13,047 nucleotides of DNA. It comes from Deltaproteobacteria bacterium (GTDB taxonomy: Bacteria > Desulfobacterota > Dissulfuribacteria > Dissulfuribacterales > S140-46). Of this stretch, positions 1 through 7,621 are shown in pieces. Under the pieces are notes generated by a model. That model had not been told where the DNA came from, ran no database searches, and was given only the letters and a program-made list of their open reading frames with translations. The stretch covers positions 1 to 13,047 of the forward strand of contig WFVQ01000162.1 in NCBI GenBank assembly GCA_015491585.1. The letters are read 5' to 3'. The translations under genes were made by a program, and so were the position numbers. How positions within the stretch are numbered: position 1 is the first letter of the stretch; every line of letters begins with the position of its first letter.

Positions 1-354
1 TTCCAGGCCCTCTACGACGACCTCAATGTACCGAGGGCCCTGGGAATCCTCTTCGGACTGGTGAAAAGGATTAACCCCCTGCTCGGAGAGCGCCGGGTCT
101 CCACCGACCAGGCCAGGAGCGCGCTAGAGCTGGTGGTGAAGCTCAACACCATCCTCAACGTCTTCTCCATTCCCTCGCCAGATCCCAGCGAGCTGAAGAC
201 CATCGAAGAGCTCGTCGCCAAGAGGGAGGAGGCAAGGAGGGAGAAGCGGTGGGATGAGGCCGACCGGATCAGGGAGCGGCTTGCCGACATGGGCGTTGAA
301 ATCATGGACACCCCTGCCGGGGTCAGGTGGCGGAAGCGGCCCGCCCAGCCATAG
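1..354 (+). CDS. cysS: Cysteinyl-tRNA synthetase, C-terminal part (5' truncated by window edge)
   Basis: The frame is open from base 1 to a TAG stop and gives 117 residues, so the gene begins outside the window. CysRS charges tRNA-Cys with cysteine in the cytoplasm. What is visible is the helical C-terminal region. It starts with a segment of the type FQALYDDLNVPRALG (the conserved 'DDLN.P.AL' block after the catalytic core). It ends in the charged block REEARREKRWDEADRIRERL, followed by GVEIMDTPAGVRWR, which is the classic CysS ending ('R..AR..Kdfa.AD.iRd.L...Gi.l.Dt..Gt.Wr'). The HIGH and KMSKS motifs and the zinc site lie upstream and cannot be checked. The stop codon is directly followed by the murJ ATG, so the two are almost certainly co-transcribed. 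The family call is confident. Confidence 0.95.
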   Translation, partial: FQALYDDLNVPRALGILFGLVKRINPLLGERRVSTDQARSALELVVKLNTILNVFSIPSPDPSELKTIEELVAKREEARREKRWDEADRIRERLADMGVEIMDTPAGVRWRKRPAQP

Positions 355-1932
355 ATGCCAGGGCAACAGGAGAAATCGGGCAGGATAGCCTTGGCCGCGG
401 GGGCGGTGAGCACCGCGGTTCTGTTGTCGCGGATCCTCGGGCTGGTGCGCGAACAGGTCCTGGCAGGGCTCTTTGGCGCCAGCACCGCGATGGACGCCTT
501 CGTGGTGGCCTTCAGGATACCCAACCTACTGCGGGACCTGTTCGGTGAGGGTGCCCTCAGCGCAGCCTTCGTCACGGTCTTCACCGAATACAAGGAGAAA
601 AAGGGCATGGCCGTCACCTGGGCCCTGGCCAACAACGTCATGACCGCCACGACTCTGCTCCTCTCCTTGATCATCCTAACTGCGTTCATCTTCTCAGGCG
701 ACATCGTCCGCATCCTCGCCCCGGACTTCGTCCTCATCCCAGGCAAGGTGGAACTGACCAGAAAGCTCACAGAGATAATGCTCCCCTTCCTCCTGTTCAT
801 CTCGCTGGCCGCCCTGCTCATGGGGATACTGAACACCTTCGGCCATTTCTTCCTTCCCTCGTCTGCCTCGGCGGTCTTCAACCTCCTCTCAATAACCGTA
901 GGCGGGGGCCTTGCCCTGCTGTTTGGCAGGAGCGGGATAGAACCCATCTACGGGATGGCCATAGGCACCCTGGCGGGCGGAATGGGGCAGATGGCTATAC
1001 AGCTTCCACTGGTCCTGAAAAAAGGATTCAGGCCCAGGCCGATGCTCAGGCTCCAGGACCCTGGGCTGAAAAAGGTTGGGCGCCTGGTCCTGCCTGCCGT
1101 CATAGGGCTGTCGGCCACCCAGCTCAACGTCTTCATAAACACCAACTTCGCCTCCCAATGCGCGGAAGGCAGCATCTCGTGGCTCAACTACGCCTTCCGC
1201 CTCATGCAGCTCCCCATCGGGCTCTTCGGGGTGGCGGTCTCAATGGCCTCTATGCCGGTAATGGCCAGGGACGCGGCCAGGGGCGAGAGCAAGGAGCTTG
1301 CGGAGACCTTGGTCTCCTCCCTGGTCCTGGCCAGCGCCTTCACCGTGCCGGCATCGGTGGGGCTTTGGTTCCTGGGCGCCCCCATAGTCAGACTGATCTT
1401 CGAGCACGGCAGGTTCACGCCCTACGATACGGCCATGACCGCCGAGGCCATCCGTTTCTACTCCATAGGGCTAATGGGATACGCGGGTATAAAAGTGGTG
1501 GTTCCTGCATTCTATGCCATAAAGGAGACCAGATGGCCGGTGGCAGGGTCGTTCCTGGCCGTGGCGGCCAATGTGGCCATCATACTCCTGACCCTGTCCA
1601 GCCTCCAGCACAGGGCCATTGCCCTCTCCACTGGCCTCTCGGTATCCCTCAGTTTCCTGCTGCTCACGGCAGTGCTCTACCGGCGGCTGGGCGGGCTGCC
1701 CTTGAGAAGGCTCTTCTCCGACCTGGCGCGAATAGCCATTGCAGCAGCAGCGATGGGAACCGTCCTCATATGCCTCGTTCCCTACATGAAAGGTGGAACC
1801 GCGGTGTTGGCACTGAAGCTGGCACTCCTTATAGGGCTTGCCGGCGGGGGATATCTGCTGCTGCTCCACCTCATGGGCCTTGACGTGGCGGCCAAGATAC
1901 TTGGAAGGATGAGACGGCAAGAGGGCAGATAA
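355..1932 (+). CDS. murJ: Lipid II flippase MurJ (MviN family)
   Basis: MurJ moves undecaprenyl-linked peptidoglycan precursor (lipid II) across the inner membrane. The protein is 525 residues, close to the usual size of about 510, and almost entirely hydrophobic helices, as expected for the 14-helix MOP-superfamily fold. The N-terminal block SRILGLVRE...DAFVVAFRIPNLLRDLFGEGALS is diagnostic. By alignment from memory with E. coli MurJ, Arg26, Arg32, Asp47 and Arg60 match the essential R18, R24, D39 and R52. The later block YAFRLMQLPIGLFGVAVS supplies the conserved mid-protein Arg, and GRFT..D...TA.AIRFYSIGL is also typical. The ATG abuts the cysS stop (TAGATG) with no good Shine-Dalgarno sequence, which suggests translational coupling. 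The gene ends 8 bases from the convergent gene at 1941. Confidence 0.96.
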   Translation: MPGQQEKSGRIALAAGAVSTAVLLSRILGLVREQVLAGLFGASTAMDAFVVAFRIPNLLRDLFGEGALSAAFVTVFTEYKEKKGMAVTWALANNVMTATTLLLSLIILTAFIFSGDIVRILAPDFVLIPGKVELTRKLTEIMLPFLLFISLAALLMGILNTFGHFFLPSSASAVFNLLSITVGGGLALLFGRSGIEPIYGMAIGTLAGGMGQMAIQLPLVLKKGFRPRPMLRLQDPGLKKVGRLVLPAVIGLSATQLNVFINTNFASQCAEGSISWLNYAFRLMQLPIGLFGVAVSMASMPVMARDAARGESKELAETLVSSLVLASAFTVPASVGLWFLGAPIVRLIFEHGRFTPYDTAMTAEAIRFYSIGLMGYAGIKVVVPAFYAIKETRWPVAGSFLAVAANVAIILLTLSSLQHRAIALSTGLSVSLSFLLLTAVLYRRLGGLPLRRLFSDLARIAIAAAAMGTVLICLVPYMKGGTAVLALKLALLIGLAGGGYLLLLHLMGLDVAAKILGRMRRQEGR

Positions 1933-1940
1933 GGCGCGGC

Positions 1941-3734
1941 CTACATGAAGCGCATAGCGATGTGGATGAGGTAAAACACGACCCATGCCACGAGCACGAA
2001 GGTGACCCCGCCCACGGCATACTTCCGTAGCTGCATCTTCCGCCACTCCCTGGCTATGGCCTCGTTTGCCATGTCGATAAGCTGCCTGCTCTCCTCCTCC
2101 AGCTTCTCCTTCACGCTGGTGAAGTCTCTCAGGGAGGAGAGGTCGTCGTAGCGCTTATACTTTCTCACCGAGGAGTTGCACTGCTTCAGGAACGTGGAAG
2201 ACCGGCTCAACACAGGGAGAAACGCCTTCTTCCTGGGGAGGTTCTGGATCACCTTTTGGACCGAGGAGCAGCAGTCCGTCATGGTCTTCAGGTACTGCTT
2301 GTGTAGCCTGCCGATCTCCTTGTAGATCTCGGTCTTGAAGGCGTCGAAGAACTCCCTGCTGTTCAACAGATCGGCGTACCCGGCATTGGGCAGCTGCCCC
2401 CGCCAGTCGCGGAACCTGGTCCTGAACTCCTCGAAAGACCCCTCTCCGAAGGCCTTTTCCGCGGAATCCAGCAGGGAGTCGGTGTCTTCAACCAGGGTGT
2501 GGGTCACTTTCTCGTAGTAAGACAAGGCCTTGTCAAACACCTGCTCGATCATGGGGCCGTGAACCAGGAGCAGCGGCTCGGCCAAGGAGGCGGCAAGCCA
2601 GCGCGGCTTCCTCTTGAAGGACTCCGCATACTCCTTGACCACGTTCTGCTGGCGCCACAGCCCGGCTATAATCATGTTCCAATACTTGAGAGGGGTTGCC
2701 CCTTTGTCCACCTTGAGCCCCTTGGCAGCCGAGGCCATCGCCCCCTCCTTGTTGCCCTTGAGGAAGTGAATTCGCATCTGCAAGAGCGAGGCATAGGACT
2801 TGAGTATGGGCTTGTGCGCCAGGTTCTCCGCCTCCCACCAGCTCGCCATAGCCTCTTCCCAGTTGTCGTTCATGACGTGAACCACTCCCTGGAAAAGGTG
2901 GTACACCTGGTCAGGAACCTTGCCCTTTATACTGTGCACCGCCTTCTCCAGGTTCTTCTTGGAGCCGCTCTTTATGGCCTCTGTCAACTGCGAGTACTCG
3001 CTTGGCGTAATCTGGGGATAGGAGGACAACTCAGAAAAGGTGGTGGCGTTGGTGGAGGCAATCTTGAGGACATAGTCCACCTTGAACTCCCTCCTCAGAT
3101 CTTCCCGCAGGTTGTTGAGCCCCTTCTCCACGCCGCGAATGGAGGAGGCGCCCTTCCTGAGGGCCTCGGGCCAGTGGCTCCAGGGAATTGCCGCCATCTT
3201 GGCGGCCGTGAAGCCCTCCTCGTCCACCTTCCAGCAATTCATGCAGTGCCCTGTGGTATGGTCGTGGCTGCCGCAGAAGAAGCATTCGGTCTCGTGCTGT
3301 CCCAGGAGCAGCAGCGACCGGTAGGGAAACCGGTACGGCCTCGATGCATCATCCCACGCAAGGCTCATGACGCTCCAGTCGTACAGCCACGGCTGGACCT
3401 GGGAGAGGTTCTTGTAGCCTGGGACCATGAGATAGCCAGGCGGCGCAATGCTCCACACCTCGGAGATGTTTTCGCCCTCGTCGTAGGCTATGGCCTGGAT
3501 AGGGGCGATGTTGGAGCGCGGCACTATGCACCCCTCGATGTTCAAGACCTCGAACAGGTCCCTGGAGGTGCGTACCAGCTCGTCAAGAGTGGGGATGGTG
3601 AAAACGATCTCGTGGCCCTGGTACTCACACTTTCCTGCCCCGAAGGTGGTTATGGTGCTGGCCACAAATTCCTTGGGAGGGAGGGGGAAAACACTCCAGA
3701 GACCGGGAACCAACCTCAGGCTAAGTTTCATCAT
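1941..3734 (-). CDS. Uncharacterised protein with CCHC zinc knuckle, TPR-like helices and C-terminal membrane anchor
   Basis: This 597-residue protein is not one I recognise. Residues 151-164 read CFFCGSHDHTTGHC, which is exactly C-x2-C-x4-H-x4-C with Gly after the second Cys, the CCHC zinc-knuckle pattern. A further Cys167 and His157/His163 lie beside it. Residues about 276-308 and 313-345 look like two TPR-type helical pairs. Residues about 395-570 are predicted by eye to be helical and highly charged. Residues about 572-594 form one hydrophobic helix followed by only three residues. With no N-terminal signal, a tail-anchored inner-membrane protein facing the cytoplasm is likely. The ATG overlaps the livG stop (ATGATGA) with no strong Shine-Dalgarno sequence, so it is probably translationally coupled to the transporter operon, in the place where livF normally sits. 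It has no ATPase motifs and is not LivF. The function is unknown; a regulatory or scaffolding role for the transporter is conjecture. Confidence 0.9.
   Translation of the reverse strand: MMKLSLRLVPGLWSVFPLPPKEFVASTITTFGAGKCEYQGHEIVFTIPTLDELVRTSRDLFEVLNIEGCIVPRSNIAPIQAIAYDEGENISEVWSIAPPGYLMVPGYKNLSQVQPWLYDWSVMSLAWDDASRPYRFPYRSLLLLGQHETECFFCGSHDHTTGHCMNCWKVDEEGFTAAKMAAIPWSHWPEALRKGASSIRGVEKGLNNLREDLRREFKVDYVLKIASTNATTFSELSSYPQITPSEYSQLTEAIKSGSKKNLEKAVHSIKGKVPDQVYHLFQGVVHVMNDNWEEAMASWWEAENLAHKPILKSYASLLQMRIHFLKGNKEGAMASAAKGLKVDKGATPLKYWNMIIAGLWRQQNVVKEYAESFKRKPRWLAASLAEPLLLVHGPMIEQVFDKALSYYEKVTHTLVEDTDSLLDSAEKAFGEGSFEEFRTRFRDWRGQLPNAGYADLLNSREFFDAFKTEIYKEIGRLHKQYLKTMTDCCSSVQKVIQNLPRKKAFLPVLSRSSTFLKQCNSSVRKYKRYDDLSSLRDFTSVKEKLEEESRQLIDMANEAIAREWRKMQLRKYAVGGVTFVLVAWVVFYLIHIAMRFM
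1953..2021 (-). other. C-terminal transmembrane anchor coding segment
   Basis: This segment encodes residues about 572-594 of the 597-aa protein, a run of about 23 mainly hydrophobic residues (YAVGGVTFVLVAWVVFYLIH onward). It is preceded by the basic stretch REWRKMQLRK and ends three residues before the stop. Positive charge before the helix fits a cytoplasmic N-terminus (tail-anchored). Confidence 0.75.
3243..3284 (-). other. Zinc-knuckle motif (C-x2-C-x4-H-x4-C) coding segment
   Basis: This segment encodes residues 151-164 of the 597-aa protein. The ligands would be Cys151, Cys154, His159 and Cys164, with aromatic Phe152 and Gly155 at the positions usual in retroviral-type CCHC knuckles. 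Extra His157, His163 and Cys167 could offer alternative ligands. The pattern is read directly from the sequence; zinc binding is inferred. Confidence 0.6.
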
Positions 3735-4483
3735 CCATTTCCGAGATAGGCGGCTATGACCTTAGGGTCATTCTGGACATCTTCAGGGGAACCCTTGGCC
3801 AGCAACTCTCCATAATTGAGAACCAGGACCTGGTGTGATATACCCATCACCAGCCCCATGTTATGTTCTACCAATAGCACAGTTACCCCTGATTCACAAA
3901 TGCCTTTTATGAGCTCGGCCATCTCGGCAGTCTCACTGTCGTTTAGCCCTGCAGCAGGCTCGTCGAGCAACAGGAGCCTGGGCGCTGAGGCCAGAGCCCT
4001 GGCTATCTCCAGCCTCTTCATCATTCCATAGGGGAGGGAATCAGCGGTGGCGTCGGCCTGGTCCGCAAGTCCGCACCTCTCCAGCGCCTCCCTGGCCCAC
4101 TCCCTCACCTTCCTCTCCTCCCTCGCCACCTTGGGCAGCCGGAGGGCTCCGGCGATGAACCCACTGCTCGTCCTGAGATGACATCCGACCATCACGTTCT
4201 CCAAGGTGGTCATGTTGAGGAATATCTGAAGATTCTGAAAGGTCCTTGCGATGCCGCGGGCGGCTATCTCGTAAGGAGGGAGCGCGGTGATATCACTCTC
4301 TTCGAAGAGGATCTTTCCACGGTCGGGCACATAGAGGCCGGTGATCATGTTGAAGAGGGTGGTCTTGCCCGCGCCGTTGGGGCCGATCACCGAGAATATC
4401 TCCCCTTCTCTCACCTCAAAGGAGAGATCGGAGATGGCCTGTACGCCGCCGAATCCCTTTGAGAGGCCCGTCACCCTCAGCAT
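3731..4483 (-). CDS. livG: LIV-type ABC transporter ATP-binding protein (LivG)
   Basis: This is a 250-residue ATPase that would drive uptake of branched-chain amino acids, or a related amino-acid or amide substrate, through the LivH-LivM pore at the cytoplasmic face. Walker A is GPNGAGKTT (34-42), the Q-loop glutamine is Gln83 in RTFQNLQ, Walker B is LLLLDE (170-175) with catalytic Glu175, and the H-loop is His207 in LLVEHNMGLVM. The insertion after the Q-loop and the ending 'DPKVIAAYLG' are typical of LivG. The signature motif reads LPYGMMKRLEIARAL where most LivG proteins have YGQQR; Met for Gln here is a small oddity. The start overlaps the livM stop by 7 bases, and its own TGA overlaps the next gene's ATG. 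The partner ATPase LivF is missing from the operon. Confidence 0.95.
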   Translation of the reverse strand: MLRVTGLSKGFGGVQAISDLSFEVREGEIFSVIGPNGAGKTTLFNMITGLYVPDRGKILFEESDITALPPYEIAARGIARTFQNLQIFLNMTTLENVMVGCHLRTSSGFIAGALRLPKVAREERKVREWAREALERCGLADQADATADSLPYGMMKRLEIARALASAPRLLLLDEPAAGLNDSETAEMAELIKGICESGVTVLLVEHNMGLVMGISHQVLVLNYGELLAKGSPEDVQNDPKVIAAYLGNG

Positions 4484-5436
4484 CTCCGCCTCTCCCTTCC
4501 AGCCGCAAGCCTCCTGGACGCGAAACCGGCCACAGCCACGAAGAGCCCGCTTGGCAGGAATATCATGATGGACATTAGTATGGCGCCGTATATCATCACC
4601 TCGTAGTCCTCGAACACGGTCAGGAACTCAGGGAGAAAACTGAGCAGCACGGCCCCCACCACCGCCCCGAAGGTCGAGCCCATGCCTCCGAGCACCACCA
4701 TCGTCACCAGTTCCACGGAGAAGAAGAAGCCGAAGGAATCCGGGCTCACGAACGACTGCTGATGGGCGAACAGGCTCCCGGTCAGGGAGGTGATGAGCGC
4801 AGAGATTATGAAGACTTGGCTCTTCACCTTCGGGGTGTCTATGCCCATAGTCTGGGCCGCCACCTCGCTTCCGTGGATGGCGAATAGCGCCCGCCCCATC
4901 CTCGACACCGACAGGTTCAGGGAAAATAGTATGGTGGCAAGCATAAGCCCGCCCATAGTCCAGTACCACTCCATGTCTGTGTCCAGGACCACAGGCCCCA
5001 GGCTCATGGGTGGAATGCCGGAGAGACCGTCCGGGCCGCCGGTGACGGTATCGGCCTGCACCAGAAATATGTGGACGATGATACCGAAGCCGAGGGTCGC
5101 CATCGCCAGGTAGTGCCCCTTGAGCCGGAGTATGGGCCTTGAGATGGCCAACGATACCAGATAGGTGGCGACCAGGCCGGCGCCCAGTGCCAGCCAAGGA
5201 TTAAGGCCATATCTGGTGGTGAGCACCGCGGATGCATATGCGCCAATGCCAAAGAAGGCGGCATGGCCCAGGGAGATCTGGCCGGCGTATCCCATGAAGA
5301 GGTTGAGGGCCACTGCCAGGATCACGTGGATCATCGCAGTGGTCCCCACCACCGTGACGTAGTAGTTGTCCGGAAACAGAAAGGGAAGCGCGGCAAGGAC
5401 CGCGGCGAGCCCGAAGAATCCGCTCAGCCTTCTCAC
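4477..5436 (-). CDS. livM: LIV-type ABC transporter permease (LivM)
   Basis: This is a 319-residue polytopic inner-membrane subunit that forms half of the translocation pore. The family hallmark GYAGQISLGHAAFFGIGAYA is present near residue 50, followed by LKGHYLAMATLGF and, later, the VVLGGMGSTFGAVVGA block that contacts the ATPase. The start is GTG: it overlaps the livH stop in a GTGA arrangement and is preceded by a strong Shine-Dalgarno sequence (GGAGGTGA on the minus strand, about 5445-5452). Length and hydrophobic profile are normal for LivM. It lies between livH and livG in the usual H-M-G order. The substrate cannot be told from the permease. Confidence 0.95.
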   Translation of the reverse strand: MRRLSGFFGLAAVLAALPFLFPDNYYVTVVGTTAMIHVILAVALNLFMGYAGQISLGHAAFFGIGAYASAVLTTRYGLNPWLALGAGLVATYLVSLAISRPILRLKGHYLAMATLGFGIIVHIFLVQADTVTGGPDGLSGIPPMSLGPVVLDTDMEWYWTMGGLMLATILFSLNLSVSRMGRALFAIHGSEVAAQTMGIDTPKVKSQVFIISALITSLTGSLFAHQQSFVSPDSFGFFFSVELVTMVVLGGMGSTFGAVVGAVLLSFLPEFLTVFEDYEVMIYGAILMSIMIFLPSGLFVAVAGFASRRLAAGRERRRC

Positions 5437-6305
5437 ACCCGCTCACCTCCGGACTTGCCGAAGAGTCCGCTGGGCCTGAAAAAGAGTATGAGCAAGATGA
5501 TGAAGAAAGAGATGGCGTCTTTGTAGCCTGAGGAGATGAACCCGGTCCCCAGCGCCTCTATCACTCCCAGCACCAGCCCTCCTGCCACCGCGCCCATAGA
5601 GCTCCCCATGCCGCCCAGTATGGCGGCACAGAACCCTTTGAGCCCGAGCATAACCCCAGCATCATAGGTCATGTAGGTAATGGGTGCCACCAGCACTCCT
5701 GCCAGGCCGCCCAGGCCGGCAGACAGGCCGTATGAGAGGAGCATTATCTTCTTCACGTCTATGCCCAGGAGGGCCGCGGCCCTCTTGTTGTGGGAACAGG
5801 CCCGCATGGCCTTGCCAGCCAGTGTGTGGTCGAAGAAATACTTTACGGCACCCACTAGGACCACCGTGCCTGCCATTACCCAGATCGACTGGGGAAGGAC
5901 CGTGGCCCCAAGGAGCCTGATGGGCTCCTCGCCGCTGAAGTGCGGAAGGCCGTAGATCTCCTTGCCCCAAATGAGGAGCGCCACTCCTCTGAAAAAGATG
6001 GAGGCACCTATGGTGATGATTATCAGCGACACCACCGACGCATTTCTCGCAGGCTCGATGGCAAGTTTCTCCAGAAGAAGGCCAACTGCAATGGAGATGG
6101 CCACCGCCGCCGCTATGGCCAGGGGAAGGGGAAGCCCTAACCTGTGTAGAAAGATGGCGCTCATGGCGCCGATCATAAGGAACTCTCCCTGGGCGAAATT
6201 AACTACGTCGGAGGCGTTGTAGATTATGGCGAAGCCGAGCCCGACCAAGGCGTAGATGGAGCCCGTGGTGAGACCTGTCAGGAGGAACTGTAGGAGAAGG
6301 TCCAT
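5433..6305 (-). CDS. livH: LIV-type ABC transporter permease (LivH)
   Basis: This is a 290-residue polytopic membrane protein, the second pore subunit. The N-terminus (LLTGLTTGSIYALVGLGFAI) and the block DVVNFAQGEFLMIGA are diagnostic of LivH. AILGGMGSSMGAVAGGL is the ATPase-contact loop, and the ending FRPSGLFGK is typical. The ATG at 6303-6305 has only a modest Shine-Dalgarno sequence (AAGGG) and lies about 18 bases downstream of the U-tract of the livK terminator, so its expression should depend on read-through. Its stop overlaps the livM GTG by four bases, indicating coupled translation. Confidence 0.95.
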   Translation of the reverse strand: MDLLLQFLLTGLTTGSIYALVGLGFAIIYNASDVVNFAQGEFLMIGAMSAIFLHRLGLPLPLAIAAAVAISIAVGLLLEKLAIEPARNASVVSLIIITIGASIFFRGVALLIWGKEIYGLPHFSGEEPIRLLGATVLPQSIWVMAGTVVLVGAVKYFFDHTLAGKAMRACSHNKRAAALLGIDVKKIMLLSYGLSAGLGGLAGVLVAPITYMTYDAGVMLGLKGFCAAILGGMGSSMGAVAGGLVLGVIEALGTGFISSGYKDAISFFIILLILFFRPSGLFGKSGGERV

Positions 6306-6323
6306 GATACGCCCTTAACAGCC

Positions 6324-6355
6324 AAAAAACAGGCCCCCCGAAACCGAGGGGCCTG
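6324..6355 (-). terminator. Intrinsic terminator between livK and livH
   Basis: On the minus strand the RNA folds into a 10-bp stem (CAGGCCCCUC with GGGGGGCCUG, one U-G wobble) around the loop GGUUUC. It is followed at once by six U residues (6324-6329). The wobble and the U-run both point to the minus strand as the working direction. Because livHMG lie directly downstream with no clear promoter of their own, this is probably a leaky terminator that lowers permease and ATPase output relative to the binding protein. Confidence 0.85.
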
Positions 6356-6361
6356 CGCTCT

Positions 6362-6397
6362 CCTCTGCAAGAGGCTGAGGCGCCGTGGTGCGGCGCC
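6362..6397 (-). other. Two stem-loops after the livK stop
   Basis: A perfect 7-bp stem (GGCGCCG at 6379-6385 with CGGCGCC at 6391-6397, loop of 5) is followed in the transcript by a 5-bp stem (6362-6366 with 6370-6374, loop GCA). Neither has a U-run. Together with the terminator at 6324-6355 they make three consecutive hairpins between livK and livH, and may shield the livK mRNA 3' end from exonucleases. Confidence 0.6.
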
Positions 6398-6412
6398 CGC
6401 CCTCCCAGGCTA

Positions 6413-7564
6413 TCAATTCACCAGCGTCCACTGGCCGTTCTTCACCTCAAGCATCTTGAATGCAGAGAGATCGAGGCCCAGGTGATCGGTGGGGCTCATG
6501 TTGAAGATACCACCGGTGCCCACGAAGCCCTTGGTCTTCTCGATCTCGTCCCTGATCTTGGCCTTGTCCAGGGAATCGGCCCGGTCGATTGCCTCTACCG
6601 CGATCATAAGCCCGTCGTAGGCATGCCCGCCGAAGGTGGATACAGGACCATACTTGGCCTCGTACTTGCTCTTGTAGTCCATAAGGACCTTCTTCTGGGG
6701 ATCGCTGTCGGGCAGTATGTCGGCGACCAGGAGCGCGGCGGCCGGAAGCCTCACGCCCTCGGCGGCCTCACCGGCAAGCTCGAGGAACTTCTTGGAGGCT
6801 ACGCCGTGCGACTGGTACACGGGAAGCTTAATCCCAAGCTGCTTGATGTTCTTCATGACAATGGCAGGGGCCTTCCCAAATCCGAAGTTGAGTATGGCCT
6901 GGGCATCGGTGGCCCTGATCTTGGTGAGCTGGGCGGTCATGTCGGTGTCGGAGTTGCTGTACTGCTCGTCGGCCACTATCTCGATCCCGTATTTTGGCGC
7001 GAGGGCCAGGCACTGGGCGCGCCCGGACTTGTCGAAACCGCCGTTGCCGGTTATGAGGGCCACCTTCTTGATGCCCCTCTTCTTCATATCCTCGAATATC
7101 TTGGCAGCCGCCATCCGGTCTGTGTGCGGGGTCTTGAAGACCCACTTCTTAACAGGCTCGATGATCTTGACCGAACCAGCCAGCGAGATCAAAGGCACCT
7201 TGTTCCTCTCCACTATGTCTATGACAGCAAGGGTGGTTCCCGAGGTGCTGCCGCCCACGATCACGTCCACCCGGTCCTTCTTCACGAGACGCTTCACTAT
7301 GTCCTTGGCGGCCTTGGCCTTGCCTGCAGTGTCGTACCAGACCAGCTCCAGCTTGTGGCCATCCACTCCGCCCTTGGCATTGATCTCCTCAATGTACATC
7401 TTCAGCGTCTTCAGCTCAGGATCGCCGAGAAAAGAGGCGGGGCCAGTAGTGGCCAGAAAAGAACCTATCTTGATGGGGCGCTTGGCAAGCGCATCTCCAG
7501 GACCATAGAACACCACCAGGGCCAGAACAGAAAATAAGGCCGCAACCCTCGAAAACCCTTTCAT
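6413..7564 (-). CDS. livK: LIV-type periplasmic amino-acid-binding protein
   Basis: This is a 383-residue type I periplasmic binding protein that would capture the substrate and deliver it to LivHMG. The N-terminus is a Sec signal peptide (basic start, hydrophobic core to about Tyr20, likely cleavage after Ala27 in GDALA-KRP). The mature start RPIKIGSFLATTGPAS is typical of the family. The ligand-pocket region GGSTSGTTLAVIDIVERNKVPLISLAGS and the late FGGHAYDGLMIAVEAIDRA are also characteristic. The substrate is not certain: members bind Leu/Ile/Val, other amino acids, amides or aromatics. The start has a strong Shine-Dalgarno sequence (GAGGAGGG, about 7571-7578) and a clear promoter upstream. 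The gene ends with tandem stops TGA TAG, and three stem-loops separate it from livH. Confidence 0.93.
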   Translation of the reverse strand: MKGFSRVAALFSVLALVVFYGPGDALAKRPIKIGSFLATTGPASFLGDPELKTLKMYIEEINAKGGVDGHKLELVWYDTAGKAKAAKDIVKRLVKKDRVDVIVGGSTSGTTLAVIDIVERNKVPLISLAGSVKIIEPVKKWVFKTPHTDRMAAAKIFEDMKKRGIKKVALITGNGGFDKSGRAQCLALAPKYGIEIVADEQYSNSDTDMTAQLTKIRATDAQAILNFGFGKAPAIVMKNIKQLGIKLPVYQSHGVASKKFLELAGEAAEGVRLPAAALLVADILPDSDPQKKVLMDYKSKYEAKYGPVSTFGGHAYDGLMIAVEAIDRADSLDKAKIRDEIEKTKGFVGTGGIFNMSPTDHLGLDLSAFKMLEVKNGQWTLVN

Positions 7565-7621
7565 AAACTTCCCTCCTCGATGAAGTCTGCCACCCGGAGT
7601 CGCCGGGGAAAGGCAAGAGGC

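Noticed and set aside
1941..3734. The 597-aa protein as a divergent LivF
   Set aside because: It has no Walker A, signature or Walker B motif and is more than twice LivF length.
2499..3749. A long plus-strand open frame (about 416 codons) opposite the zinc-knuckle gene
   Set aside because: It is antisense to a gene with clear start coupling and recognisable features. The translation lacks any family motif and has a composition typical of GC-rich antisense frames.
6482..7537. Long plus-strand open frames opposite livK (about 351 and 263 codons)
   Set aside because: livK is unambiguous from its signal peptide and family motifs. The opposite frames have no motifs or ribosome sites and are shadows of its codon bias.
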